Source: CALESS01 sp041741455 (lineage in GTDB: Bacteria > Chloroflexota > Anaerolineae > Anaerolineales > Anaerolineaceae). Taken from it: DNA of 64,000 nt. A program made the position numbers and the translations under genes. The DNA lies in contig JBGSJZ010000003.1 in the NCBI GenBank assembly GCA_041741455.1, positions 29,948-93,947 on the forward strand. Reading direction: 5' to 3'. Shown piece by piece: positions 17,487-26,380 of the stretch. The notes below the pieces were generated by a model that searched no databases, was not told the DNA's origin, and saw only the letters and a program-made list of their open reading frames with translations. How positions within the stretch are numbered: position 1 is the stretch's first letter; each line of letters starts with the position of its first letter.

Positions 17487-18776
17487 TCAACTGTGATTAT
17501 TGTTAATTTTACCCGGTGTTCCAGGTACTCGATAAAGGATTTCACCGGCTTTGGGCACGTAAAGAATCCCTTCTTCTTCCCGGTTCTGCCAGTCTCGCAT
17601 GTCGATTTTGGTCGGGTCCAGGTAACCCAAGTTCAGGCGGGCACAATCTTCCGCTGAAACCTTGCTGGCCAGGATGACTCGCACATTTGGCTTTTCGACC
17701 CCATTTTCCATGACCCCGGAGCCGCGCACGTGGGTGCTGTGCGCCAGCACGCCCAGCGGGATGTGTTTAAATCGATCCCAGTTATTCAGAAAATAGGGCA
17801 AGCAGTGGTAACCAACTTCGTAGATAAATTTTCCATGCACATGGCTGATCGCATCCAGGTGCGGGGCGTAGATGATCACTTCGCCACCGACTGCCACCGC
17901 CGGTTCCAGCTTGTACATAGCCTTGGCTGCGGTCCATAAGTCGTCGTACATGACCGGGGCGCACGAGAGCACCCGTTGGAAGGGTTTTTCCACCCAATGG
18001 ATGTGGCGCTGTGCGGAGAAATCAGCTGCAACACTCCAGGCATCCAACAAGTCGCCCACCACCAGGCCTGCCAAATCGTGGTCTTCCACCAGCAGTGCAA
18101 CCAGCGTTACCGGGGTTTTCAGGCGGCTGGCGGCAGCGTGGATCATGGCCCGCACCGGTGTGTCTTTGATGCCGATCGTCCCAACCACCCCAGCCAACGC
18201 CCCCAACCAATGGGTGGCGTTGATCATATCCGGCCCGGAGATGCCGGGGAATAAGTACTTGGCGCCGCCCGAAAAACCAACCACTTCGTGCGGGAAGGTC
18301 GGGCCGACGATCAGGATCTGGTCATATTCCAGCGCCAGCTTGTTGATCCGGATCACCACTTCTTCCGGCAGCGAGGGATGCCAGTTGGCTCCGGCAATTT
18401 GCCGGATTTCATCCTTGTCCATCACGCCCAGCGAGACCAACATGGTTGGATCATCCCAGGCATGGTTCAGCAAGCCAATGTGTCTGAATTTTGTCCTGTG
18501 TTCTTCAGTTGAGATACCTACCAGGTGATTTAAAGCTTCTTCCGACATGGCGGGGTGCGTCCCCAGCGCCACCAGGAAATCCAACTGGCGTACGTCACTC
18601 AAAATCTCCACTACCATCCGGAACAATTGTGGCAGAGGCAGAGAGCGGGTGTGATCTGGAATCAATACCAGTACTTTTTGCCCCGTGAACTTCCCGACCA
18701 ACCCCTCTAGAAGAGTTTTCTGGATGGCTTCTTGATCGAGAATTCCGACCGGTGTATATTGTTGAGAATAAATCAT
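17487..18776 (-). CDS. LarA-family nickel-pincer racemase/epimerase; possible aldonate 2-epimerase
   Basis: 429 residues, the length of lactate racemase LarA (DUF2088 plus C-terminal domain). LarA enzymes use a nickel-pincer nucleotide to invert the alpha-hydroxyl carbon of a 2-hydroxyacid. Cofactor-related residues are intact: DHTR at 41-44, LGTH with His74, PHEVVGFSGGAK with His163 and Lys173, and ATHW with His189. LarB, LarC and LarE, which make the cofactor, are not in the window. The neighbours are a uronate isomerase, an aldonate dehydrogenase-like SDR and gnd, so the substrate is more likely an aldonate (mannonate/gluconate) than lactate. The family is reported to include a gluconate 2-epimerase; the assignment here is inference. 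Upstream TAAGGAC may serve as ribosome-binding site. Confidence 0.85.
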   Translation of the reverse strand: MIYSQQYTPVGILDQEAIQKTLLEGLVGKFTGQKVLVLIPDHTRSLPLPQLFRMVVEILSDVRQLDFLVALGTHPAMSEEALNHLVGISTEEHRTKFRHIGLLNHAWDDPTMLVSLGVMDKDEIRQIAGANWHPSLPEEVVIRINKLALEYDQILIVGPTFPHEVVGFSGGAKYLFPGISGPDMINATHWLGALAGVVGTIGIKDTPVRAMIHAAASRLKTPVTLVALLVEDHDLAGLVVGDLLDAWSVAADFSAQRHIHWVEKPFQRVLSCAPVMYDDLWTAAKAMYKLEPAVAVGGEVIIYAPHLDAISHVHGKFIYEVGYHCLPYFLNNWDRFKHIPLGVLAHSTHVRGSGVMENGVEKPNVRVILASKVSAEDCARLNLGYLDPTKIDMRDWQNREEEGILYVPKAGEILYRVPGTPGKINNNHS

Positions 18777-18815
18777 TGTTGCTGGTCCTTATCCGTCACA
18801 AGTCAAACTCAGATG

Positions 18816-19652
18816 TTATACACCACTATAAGCGGAGAAGCCGCCGTCCACCGGGATGATGATACCGGTGACAAACGCCGAGGCGGATGACATCAGCCAC
18901 AAGACAGCGCCGTCCAAATCTTCCGGGTTGCCGAAACGCCCCATCGGGGTGTGATCAATTATCTTTTGCCCGCGGGCGGAAAGTGCACCGGTTTCAGCGT
19001 CGGTCAACAGGTAACGATTTTGCTCGGTTAGGAAGAAACCCGGCGCAATCGCATTGACCCGGATGCGTGGGGAATATTCCTGTGCCATGTGCACGGCCAG
19101 CCACTGGGTGAAGTTGCTGGCGCCAGCCTTGGCTGCCGAATAGGCCGGGATGCGGGTCAGGGGTCGGTAGGCGTTCATCGAGGAGATATTCAGAATGACG
19201 CCTTCTTTGCGCTCCGCCATGTGCCGGCCGATGATTTGCGAAGGGATGATCGTTCCCATCAGGTTGAGGTCGAACACCCAGCGCAGGGCATCAGTGGAGA
19301 GGTCGAAGAAAGATCTGTCGGCGTTGGTGGATGCATCCGGTTTGTTGCCTCCGGCACCGTTGATCAGCCCATCGATCTTGTTATACTCAGCCAGGATTTG
19401 ATCTACGGTCGCTTGAACGCTTTCCGGCTGCAGCACGTTCCCCTGTACGGCCAGCGGGCGCCCTCCACCCGGCATCGACTTAAGTTCTTTCACGGTCTCC
19501 TCGGCCGCGGCCAGATTGTAATCCATGATCACCACGTCAGCTCCGCACTGGGCCAGTGCCCGGGCCATTCCGCTACCCAAAATGCCAGCCCCGCCCGTGA
19601 TGACAATAACCTGGCCGCTAAAATCATATGCTTTACTAAAATCTGATGGCAT
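18816..19652 (-). CDS. SDR-family oxidoreductase, probable fructuronate reductase (mannonate 2-dehydrogenase)
   Basis: 278 residues, the size of the short-chain type fructuronate reductase (YjmF of Bacillus). Expected reaction: D-fructuronate + NAD(P)H to D-mannonate. Nucleotide-binding TGGAGILGSG (19-28), NGAG at about 98, catalytic Ser157/158 and Tyr171-x3-Lys175 (YSAAK). The C-terminal stretch FLTEQNRYLLTD...HTPMGRFGNPEDL is typical of this subgroup. GGAGAG precedes the start. It lies 39 bp ahead of the LarA-like gene and 85 bp behind uxaC. Reduction of tagaturonate to altronate is an alternative. Confidence 0.85.
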   Translation of the reverse strand: MPSDFSKAYDFSGQVIVITGGAGILGSGMARALAQCGADVVIMDYNLAAAEETVKELKSMPGGGRPLAVQGNVLQPESVQATVDQILAEYNKIDGLINGAGGNKPDASTNADRSFFDLSTDALRWVFDLNLMGTIIPSQIIGRHMAERKEGVILNISSMNAYRPLTRIPAYSAAKAGASNFTQWLAVHMAQEYSPRIRVNAIAPGFFLTEQNRYLLTDAETGALSARGQKIIDHTPMGRFGNPEDLDGAVLWLMSSASAFVTGIIIPVDGGFSAYSGV

Positions 19653-19737
19653 TATCTTCTCTCCAAGGTTTTTAAGTACTTTTGTTGTAAGTATCTTATC
19701 TGCGTTTATCTGCGGATAAAGTCGTGATGGTTTTCAT

Positions 19738-21123
19738 TTAAAGGTGATACGCTTTTTTCGCCAGCTCGACCGCCAGCTCGGCCATCATGCTTTCAGCATC
19801 CTCCCGGTCAATCATACCCCGCACCAGCGAACCGGCCAGCCAGTTAGCGCAGGCCCGCCGCCAGACATCATGCCGGGCCGGTATGGATAACAAAGCCCGG
19901 GTATCGTCCACAAACCCGGTGGTGTTGTACAGTCCGGTTGTTTCCATGACCTGGTCCAGGTAGCGCCGCATGCCGTTCCAGGAATCGTTGAACCACCAGG
20001 GCGCGCCAAGTTTAACCGCCGGGTAGGCCCCGGCCAGCGGAGCCAGTTCGCGGGTGTAGGTCGATTCATCCAGGGTGAACAGGATCAGGGTAAAGTTGGG
20101 ATGATTGCCGAAGCGGTCCAGCAGGGGTTTCAGCCGGCGGGTGTATTCAGTCCGCACCGGGATATCGAAGCCCTTGTCCGGGCCGAACTCGGCCATCACC
20201 TGGGGATTGTGGTTGCGGAAGACCCCGGCGTGCAGCTGCATCACCAGGCCGTCCTCCACGCTCATCCGTGCCATCTCGGTCAGCATATGGGCGGAAAATT
20301 GTACAGCATCCCCGGGTTCGACCTGACCGCGCAGGGCCTTTTGAAAAATGTACTCCATCTCAGAATCTGACAGCCAGGCTGTATAGGGTTGGGCGGGTGA
20401 AAAATCGCAAGCGGTGGCGCCCAGGGCTTTGAACTCAGCCCGGCGCTGCTCCAGGGCCTGCAGGAAGGCTTTGAAACTGCCAATCCCGATCCCGCTTAAT
20501 TGGCCGAGGAGCTGGATGTTCTCCAGCCAGCCGTCCGCCTCCAGGTTGATCAGGTTGTCCGGCCGGAAAGTTGGCAAGATTCGCCCTTCCCAGCCCGAGT
20601 CGCGGATCGCCCGGTGATGCTCCAGGCGGTCGGTGGCTGCGTCGGTGGTTGCCAGGGCGGCAATGTTGAACTTCTGAAACAGCAAACGGGGTGAATATTC
20701 TGGTGACGCCAGGGCCTCTTCCACCCGGTCGTAAATTCGGTCAGCCGATTCAACGGTAAGTTTTTCCTCCACCCCGAAGGCAGATACCAGCTCGTGGGTT
20801 AACCAGATCCCGGATGGGGTGCCGCGATACAGGTGAAAATAGGCCGCAAACAGGCGCCACACCTGGCGCGGGTCTTGCCTGGAGAGAATTTGGTGATAGG
20901 GCAAACCCTGCGAATACAGCATGCGCAGGACGTAATGATCCGGCTGGATCAATAATTCCACCGGGTTGCCAAAACGGTAGAGCGGGTCGCTGAAGAGAGC
21001 TGGATCGACATGGCTATGAGGGGAGTAGATCGGCAGGCCCCTGGCAAGGAAGTAAAGATCCATCGCCAGGGATTTTTGCTGGGGTTCCGGGTCAAAAAAA
21101 CGATCAGGGTTAAGATTCATCAT
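19738..21123 (-). CDS. uxaC: Uronate isomerase (glucuronate/galacturonate isomerase)
   Basis: 461 residues, normal for UxaC, an amidohydrolase-fold enzyme interconverting D-glucuronate and D-fructuronate (or galacturonate and tagaturonate). Metal-binding HSH at 36-38 (PHSHVDP, where many relatives have HCHL), LQLHAGVFRNHN in the middle, and PWWFNDS...GFVDDTRALLS near the C-terminus fit the family. First gene of the operon; two adjacent ATG codons could serve as start and the upstream site is weak. It would feed uronic acids from pectin or glucuronoxylan into the pathway. Confidence 0.93.
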   Translation of the reverse strand: MMNLNPDRFFDPEPQQKSLAMDLYFLARGLPIYSPHSHVDPALFSDPLYRFGNPVELLIQPDHYVLRMLYSQGLPYHQILSRQDPRQVWRLFAAYFHLYRGTPSGIWLTHELVSAFGVEEKLTVESADRIYDRVEEALASPEYSPRLLFQKFNIAALATTDAATDRLEHHRAIRDSGWEGRILPTFRPDNLINLEADGWLENIQLLGQLSGIGIGSFKAFLQALEQRRAEFKALGATACDFSPAQPYTAWLSDSEMEYIFQKALRGQVEPGDAVQFSAHMLTEMARMSVEDGLVMQLHAGVFRNHNPQVMAEFGPDKGFDIPVRTEYTRRLKPLLDRFGNHPNFTLILFTLDESTYTRELAPLAGAYPAVKLGAPWWFNDSWNGMRRYLDQVMETTGLYNTTGFVDDTRALLSIPARHDVWRRACANWLAGSLVRGMIDREDAESMMAELAVELAKKAYHL

Positions 21124-21297
21124 GAGACTGGATTACCTGTATATGAATATTTCAAAAAGACTTACAGGATGTTCGTGCATTCAAGCTTTGAAAAGTATAA
21201 TGGATAATGATGGAGATGGCTAAAGGAATCGCGGAAATTTCTCACGAGGTTTTTAGTCTCTATCCATATTATGCTATATCTCTTGAGGTGACAACGA
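21124..21297. promoter_or_regulatory. Divergent promoter region between uxaC operon and sugar kinase
   Basis: This 174-bp gap separates the leftward uronate operon from the rightward kinase-pgm-pgi genes. On the plus strand TATTAT-like boxes at about 21258-21275 and the ribosome-binding site GAGGTG (21285-21290) precede the kinase. A TATACT-like box on the minus strand overlaps a plus-strand TATAAT near 21194-21200. No -35 boxes or clear operator palindrome were found. Shared control is suggested only by the arrangement. Confidence 0.4.
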
Positions 21298-22380
21298 ATG
21301 GACCTTGGCCTGAACATCCCCCAAACCGCAACCCTGGATTTTCTCTCCCTCGGAGCACTAAATCATCGCGTTGACTCTGGCATCATTCCCTTCCGCAAAG
21401 CTACCCAGTGGACGGTACACCCCAGCGGTGGAGAATATAACGTTGCCGCTAACCTGTCCGATTGTTTTCGTTTACGGACGGGGATCGTCTCTGCCATGGT
21501 GGATTATCCGATTGGCGATTTGATCGCCGAGCGGGTGCGGACCATGGGTATCAAGCCTTTCTATAAATACTTCACCCATAATGGCGTCAACGGCCCTAAT
21601 ATGGCTACCATCTATAGCGACCAGGGGCACGGCATGCGCGCTCCGGTGGTTTTTTACAACAGGGCTAACGAGGCGGCTGCCTTGCTCCAACCTGGCGACT
21701 TTGATTGGAATGCGATTCTCTCAGAAGGGGTGCGCTGGTTGCACAGCGGAGGCATTTTCGCCTCGCTCTCGGAATCGACCGGTGATGTGATCATCGAGGC
21801 CATGCAGGCTGCCAAGACTGCTGGTGCAGTCACTTCCTTCGACTTAAACTACCGCGCCAAGCTCTGGAACATCTGGGGTGGGGAATCCCGTGCCCAATCG
21901 GTCATCCGCCAGATTGTGGAAAATGTGGATGTGCTGGTCGGCAATGAAGAAGACCTGCAGCTTGGTCTGGGGATCCCCGGGCCAAAGGTTGCAGCCAAAT
22001 CCAAGCTCGACCCGAGTGTCTTCTTCGGTATGATTGACCAGGTGCTGGAGAAGTATCCGCAGATCAAGGTGGTAGCCACTACCCTGCGCGAGGTGCACTC
22101 CACCAATCGGCATAGCTGGGGTGCTGTCGCCTGGATCAATGGGCAAACCTATGTTTCTCCCACCGCTGAGCTGGATGTTTATGACCGGGTGGGCGGTGGG
22201 GATGGCTTTGCGGCTGGTTTGTTCTTCGGTTTGCTGACCGGTGAGCAGCCCCAGGAAGCTGTCAACCTGGGCTGGGCCCACGGGGCACTGATCACGACTT
22301 TCCCCGGCGACACCACCATGGCCACCCTCGATCAGGTCCGGACCTTTGCCAGGGGCGGCTCCGCTCGCATCCAACGCTAA
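21298..22380 (+). CDS. PfkB-family sugar/aldonate kinase (2-keto-3-deoxygluconate kinase-like)
   Basis: 360 residues, ribokinase/PfkB fold. N-terminal GGEYNVAANLS is the substrate lid region, and DRVGGGDGFAAG holds the catalytic base Asp302 and anion hole. DFDWNAILSEGVRWLHSGGIFASLS resembles bacterial KDG kinases. In a classical uronate pathway it would phosphorylate KDG, but the genes expected on either side of that step (uxuA, eda) are not in the window. It is a candidate for phosphorylating gluconate made by the divergent operon; this is inference. GAGGTG at 21285 supports the start. Confidence 0.85.
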   Translation: MDLGLNIPQTATLDFLSLGALNHRVDSGIIPFRKATQWTVHPSGGEYNVAANLSDCFRLRTGIVSAMVDYPIGDLIAERVRTMGIKPFYKYFTHNGVNGPNMATIYSDQGHGMRAPVVFYNRANEAAALLQPGDFDWNAILSEGVRWLHSGGIFASLSESTGDVIIEAMQAAKTAGAVTSFDLNYRAKLWNIWGGESRAQSVIRQIVENVDVLVGNEEDLQLGLGIPGPKVAAKSKLDPSVFFGMIDQVLEKYPQIKVVATTLREVHSTNRHSWGAVAWINGQTYVSPTAELDVYDRVGGGDGFAAGLFFGLLTGEQPQEAVNLGWAHGALITTFPGDTTMATLDQVRTFARGGSARIQR

Positions 22381-22431
22381 ATATTTCCCTTCACGCCTGA
22401 ATCTCCAAACCAGGCTGGTGGTACAAGAGTT

Positions 22432-22490
22432 TTTCATCTGTGTCATCTCCCCGAGCGGGGACAATGTGTGATATCTGTGGTTTCTTGTGA
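22432..22490. repeat. Intergenic ATCTGTG-type repeat tract
   Basis: Between kinase and pgm, TCATCTGTGTCATCT and ATATCTGTGGTTTC flank a small CCCCGAGCGGGG hairpin. It resembles similar tracts elsewhere in this window (for example 28510-28540 and 54010-54042). The pgm ribosome-binding site GGAGG follows it. Confidence 0.5.
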
Positions 22491-22502
22491 AATGGAGGAA
22501 AG

Positions 22503-24143
22503 ATGAGCATCCATCCGCTGGCAGGTCACAAAGCTCCGACCGAGTCCCTGATCAACGTCCCCAGGCTTGTTTCAGCCTATTACACTCACCAACCGGACCC
22601 AGCCAACCCGGCTCACCGGGTGGCTTTCGGTACCTCCGGCCATCGCGGCTCCTCACTGAACCACAACTTCAACGAGCAGCACATCCTGGCCATCAGCCAG
22701 GCGATCTGTGAGTACCGGGCTGCCCAGGGTTACAGTGGCCCCCTCTACCTGGGGATGGATACCCATGCACTCTCTGAGCCGGCGCTGTATACAGCGATCG
22801 AGGTATTTGCTGCTAACGGGGTGGAGATTGTCATTCAGCAGGGCCTGGGCTATACCCCTACGCCGGTCATTTCGCTTGCCATCCTGACCTACAACCACGG
22901 TCGAACCTCCGGCCTGGCGGATGGCGTGGTCATCACCCCCTCCCATAATCCCCCGGAGGATGGCGGCTTTAAGTACAACCCGCCCTCGGCCGGACCGGCG
23001 GACACTGGCACCACCAAATGGATCCAGGATCGCGCCAACCAAATGATCGCCAATGATCTGGAAGATGTCAAGCGCATCCCTCTCGAGAAAGCCCTCAAGG
23101 CTCCGACTACCCACCTGGTGGATTACATCCAGCCTTATGTGGAGGATTTGAAGAACGTGATTAACTTTCCTGCCATTGCGGCGGCCAGCCTGAAAATTGG
23201 GGTGGATCCGATGGGCGGTGCGGGGGTAGCCTTCTGGGCGCCGATTGCCGAGAGGTATGGTCTCAACCTCGAGGTGGTCAACCCCTACGTCGACCCAACT
23301 TTCTCCTTTATGACGCTGGATGCTGACGGCCGCATCCGCATGGACTGCTCCTCGCCCTACGCTATGGCCTCACTGGTCAGCCTGAAGGACAATTTTGATA
23401 TCGCCTTCGGCAATGACACGGATTTCGATCGCCACGGCATCGTTACCCGCAGCGTGGGTCTGATGAACCCCAATCACTACCTGGCAACCGCCATCTGGTA
23501 CCTGTTCCAAAATCGCCCGGGTTGGGGCAGGGAAGTTGCCATCGGGAAGACCTTGGTTTCCAGCTCAATGATCGACCGGGTGGCGAAACACCTGGGCCGC
23601 AAGTTGTGCGAGGTGCCGGTCGGCTTCAAGTACTTCGTGGATGGCCTGCTGGATGGCTCCTTTGGTTTCGGTGGCGAAGAATCCGCCGGGGCTTCCTTCC
23701 TGCGCCTGGATGGCACCGTCTGGACCACCGACAAGGACGGCTTTATCCTCGATTTGCTGGCAGCCGAGATCCTGGCCGTTACCGGGCGCGACCCGGGTCA
23801 GCATTACCAGGAGCTGGAGCAGCGCTTTGGTCGGGCTTACTACGCCCGCAAAGATGCCCCGGTCACCCCGACTGGCAAAACCGCCCTGGCCAACCTCTCC
23901 CCGCAACAGGTTACAGCTACGGTGCTGGCGGGTGACCCGATCACTGCCCGCCTGACCCATGCTCCCTGCAACGGGGCTGCTATCGGCGGCCTCAAGGTCG
24001 AAACGGCCAATGGCTGGTTCGCCGCCCGCCCCTCCGGCACGGAAAATGTTTATAAGATTTATGCTGAATCCTTTGTCAGCTCGGAACACCTGGCCCGCCT
24101 GCAGACCGAAGCCCAGGCGATCGTGGATTCTGCCCTTGGATAA
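22503..24143 (+). CDS. pgm: Phosphoglucomutase (alpha-D-glucose phosphate-specific)
   Basis: 546 residues, the same length as the E. coli enzyme. It interconverts glucose 1-phosphate and glucose 6-phosphate. GTSGHRGSS near residue 43, catalytic phosphoserine Ser147 in TPSHNP, metal loop DTDFDRHG, sugar-binding GGEESAGAS and phosphate-binding RPSGTENVYK are all intact. GGAGG lies just before the ATG. Followed by pgi, it links glycogen or sugar-nucleotide metabolism to hexose phosphates. Confidence 0.98.
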   Translation: MSIHPLAGHKAPTESLINVPRLVSAYYTHQPDPANPAHRVAFGTSGHRGSSLNHNFNEQHILAISQAICEYRAAQGYSGPLYLGMDTHALSEPALYTAIEVFAANGVEIVIQQGLGYTPTPVISLAILTYNHGRTSGLADGVVITPSHNPPEDGGFKYNPPSAGPADTGTTKWIQDRANQMIANDLEDVKRIPLEKALKAPTTHLVDYIQPYVEDLKNVINFPAIAAASLKIGVDPMGGAGVAFWAPIAERYGLNLEVVNPYVDPTFSFMTLDADGRIRMDCSSPYAMASLVSLKDNFDIAFGNDTDFDRHGIVTRSVGLMNPNHYLATAIWYLFQNRPGWGREVAIGKTLVSSSMIDRVAKHLGRKLCEVPVGFKYFVDGLLDGSFGFGGEESAGASFLRLDGTVWTTDKDGFILDLLAAEILAVTGRDPGQHYQELEQRFGRAYYARKDAPVTPTGKTALANLSPQQVTATVLAGDPITARLTHAPCNGAAIGGLKVETANGWFAARPSGTENVYKIYAESFVSSEHLARLQTEAQAIVDSALG

Positions 24144-24218
24144 TGTATTCAGATTCTTAACATGGATTACAACGGAAGCTACGGGAAAACACTGAAAGAG
24201 CTTTCTTATCCAATGATC

Positions 24219-24257
24219 TTCTCCGTGTCCTCTGTGACCTCTGTGCCTCCGTGGTGA
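24219..24257 (+). repeat. CTCCGTG-type repeat tract before pgi
   Basis: Degenerate iterations of CTCCGTG / CTCTGTG / CCTCCGTGGTGAAA lie directly ahead of the pgi ribosome-binding site. The same motif with the same orientation precedes the genes at 38915 and 58070. It may form part of the pgi leader. Confidence 0.7.
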
Positions 24258-24269
24258 AAAGGAGCTTTT

Positions 24270-25913
24270 ATGCCGAATCTTGACCAATCCCCGGCCTGGC
24301 TGACAGTGGCCCGTCATTTTCAAGAGACAGCCAGCCTGCACATGCGGGACCTGTTCACCGCCGATCCCCAGCGCTTTGAACGCTTCTCCCTGCAAATGGA
24401 TGAAATCCTCTTCGATTTCTCCAAGAACCGCATTATTGCCGAGACTCTGCCCTTGCTGGTGGATTTAGCGCTTCAAGCTGGTTTACCCGAGAAGATCGAG
24501 GCCATGTTCACCGGCCAGAAGATCAACATCACCGAGGATCGAGCTGTCTTACACACCGCCTTGCGCAACCGCACCAACACCCCGGTGCTGGTAGATGGTC
24601 AAGACGTCATGCCGGAGGTCAACCGGGTGCTGGGCAGGATGCGAACTTTCTCCGACTCCATCCGCAGCGGGGGGTGGAAGGGCTTTTCCGGTAAGCCGAT
24701 TTGCGATGTGGTCAACCTCGGTATCGGCGGCTCTGACCTGGGTCCCAAGATGGTCTGCGAGGCGCTCAAACCCTACGGTAAACCCGGCCTGGGGGTGCAT
24801 TTTGTCTCCAATGTCGATTCAACTGACCTGGTCGAGACTTTGAAACTGGTCAACCCGGAAACGACCCTCTTCCTGGTGGCCTCCAAGACCTTCACCACCC
24901 AGGAGACCATGGCCAATGCTCACTCCGCCCGGATTTGGTTCCTCTCGGCCACCGGGGATGAAACCGCAATTGCCCGCCATTTCGCTGCCATGTCCACCAA
25001 CACGGCCGCAGTCACAGCCTTCGGCATCGACCCGGTCAACATGTTTGAATTTTGGGATTGGGTTGGTGGGCGTTATTCACTTTGGTCGGCCATCGGGCTG
25101 TCGATCGCCATTTACATCGGCATGGATAACTTTGAAGAACTGCTTTTCGGGGCGCACAGAGCCGACCTTCACTTCCGCAATGCCCCGCTTGAGCGTAACA
25201 TCCCGGTCGTCATGGCCTTGCTGGGTGTCTGGTACAACAATTTTTATAACGCCTGCTCGCACGCCATTTTGCCCTACGACCAGTACCTGTTGCACTTCGC
25301 CGCCTACTTCCAGCAGGGGGACATGGAAAGCAACGGCAAAGGTGTGGATTTGCAGGGACAGTCGATCCGCTATGCCACCGGCCCGGTTATCTGGGGTCAG
25401 CCCGGCACCAATGGCCAGCACGCCTTTTACCAGCTCATCCACCAGGGCACCCAACTCATCCCTTGTGACTTCCTGGCGGCCGCCACCAGCCACAACCCGC
25501 TGGGTGAGCATCACCCGATCCTGCTCTCCAACTTCCTGGCCCAGACCGAAGCCCTGATGAAGGGCAAGACACCCGATGAGGCGCGGGCGGAATTGCGCCA
25601 GCAGGGCATTACTGGCGACCGTCTGGAAATGCTCGTCCAGGCCAAAACTTTCTCTGGCAACCGTCCGACCAATTCCTTCCTCTACCCAAAACTGACGCCG
25701 GAAGTGCTGGGTTCTCTGATTGCCTTCTATGAGCACAAAATCTTCACCCAGGGCGTCATCTGGAATGTCAACTCTTTTGACCAAATGGGCGTGGAACTGG
25801 GCAAACAACTGGCTAAAAAGATTCTGCCGGAATTGTCCGGACCGGATCCAGTCACGGGGCACGATTCCTCCACCAATGGACTGATCAATGCCATCCGTCG
25901 GATAAGCGGTTAG
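24270..25913 (+). CDS. pgi: Glucose-6-phosphate isomerase
   Basis: 547 residues, matching the E. coli-type enzyme (549). It interconverts glucose 6-phosphate and fructose 6-phosphate. Signatures: LGIGGSDLGPKM, SKTFTTQETM, NGKGVDLQG, HQGTQLIPCDF and the C-terminal VNSFDQMGVELGKQLA, which contains the active-site lysine. AAGGAG precedes the start. It links the fructose 6-phosphate from the Tkt/Tal pair with Pgm, completing the hexose-phosphate node encoded in this island. Confidence 0.98.
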   Translation: MPNLDQSPAWLTVARHFQETASLHMRDLFTADPQRFERFSLQMDEILFDFSKNRIIAETLPLLVDLALQAGLPEKIEAMFTGQKINITEDRAVLHTALRNRTNTPVLVDGQDVMPEVNRVLGRMRTFSDSIRSGGWKGFSGKPICDVVNLGIGGSDLGPKMVCEALKPYGKPGLGVHFVSNVDSTDLVETLKLVNPETTLFLVASKTFTTQETMANAHSARIWFLSATGDETAIARHFAAMSTNTAAVTAFGIDPVNMFEFWDWVGGRYSLWSAIGLSIAIYIGMDNFEELLFGAHRADLHFRNAPLERNIPVVMALLGVWYNNFYNACSHAILPYDQYLLHFAAYFQQGDMESNGKGVDLQGQSIRYATGPVIWGQPGTNGQHAFYQLIHQGTQLIPCDFLAAATSHNPLGEHHPILLSNFLAQTEALMKGKTPDEARAELRQQGITGDRLEMLVQAKTFSGNRPTNSFLYPKLTPEVLGSLIAFYEHKIFTQGVIWNVNSFDQMGVELGKQLAKKILPELSGPDPVTGHDSSTNGLINAIRRISG

Positions 25914-26380
25914 TTTCGTTTTCGTTGCGGGGACTCGCCAAATCACCCGACATGCATGGGCAAGCATTGCCCATACAACTTTCCCTGTAAATGGTAGGTT
26001 ATTACCCCACCCCTTGCTTCAATGAGGGAGTTAATAATCTTTTGGGTCTCCCTTAATTTATTTTCACAACAGGAATTACATCTCTTCTCATTCTGTCAAT
26101 GATTGTTCCAATCAAGATCTGCCAGTATGGTTTAGCCTTCCAGTAGAGACCCAAACGAATGTCAGATTCTTGAGTAAGAGTGAAGACTGCTTGAATTGTG
26201 ATGATTTATCGTTACAATAATAGTAGTGCCTTCAATTCTCTCAAACTCAAATCTAGCCTGTCATGAGTTAATAGAATTAATCGTTGAACAGTAAGTTGTC
26301 ACATCCGAAAGCTCTGTTCGTTCCCCTTTCATTTCTACAATCCAAAATTACCAGCGCCACAATCTTTTAAGGAGAATACA
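25914..26380. other. 467-bp intergenic region after pgi
   Basis: No gene is seen. At 25956-25974 lies a hairpin ATGGGCAA-GCA-TTGCCCAT, which may end the pgi transcript although no U-run follows. The rest is AT-rich. A promoter-like pair TTGAAT (26191-26196) and TACAAT (26213-26218), 16 bp apart, could serve the secreted protein downstream. Confidence 0.45.

Noticed and set aside
17465..17545. N-terminal extension of 6-phosphogluconate dehydrogenase
   Set aside because: It would overlap the end of the LarA-like gene, is not conserved in the family, and the GGAG site supports the start at 17464.
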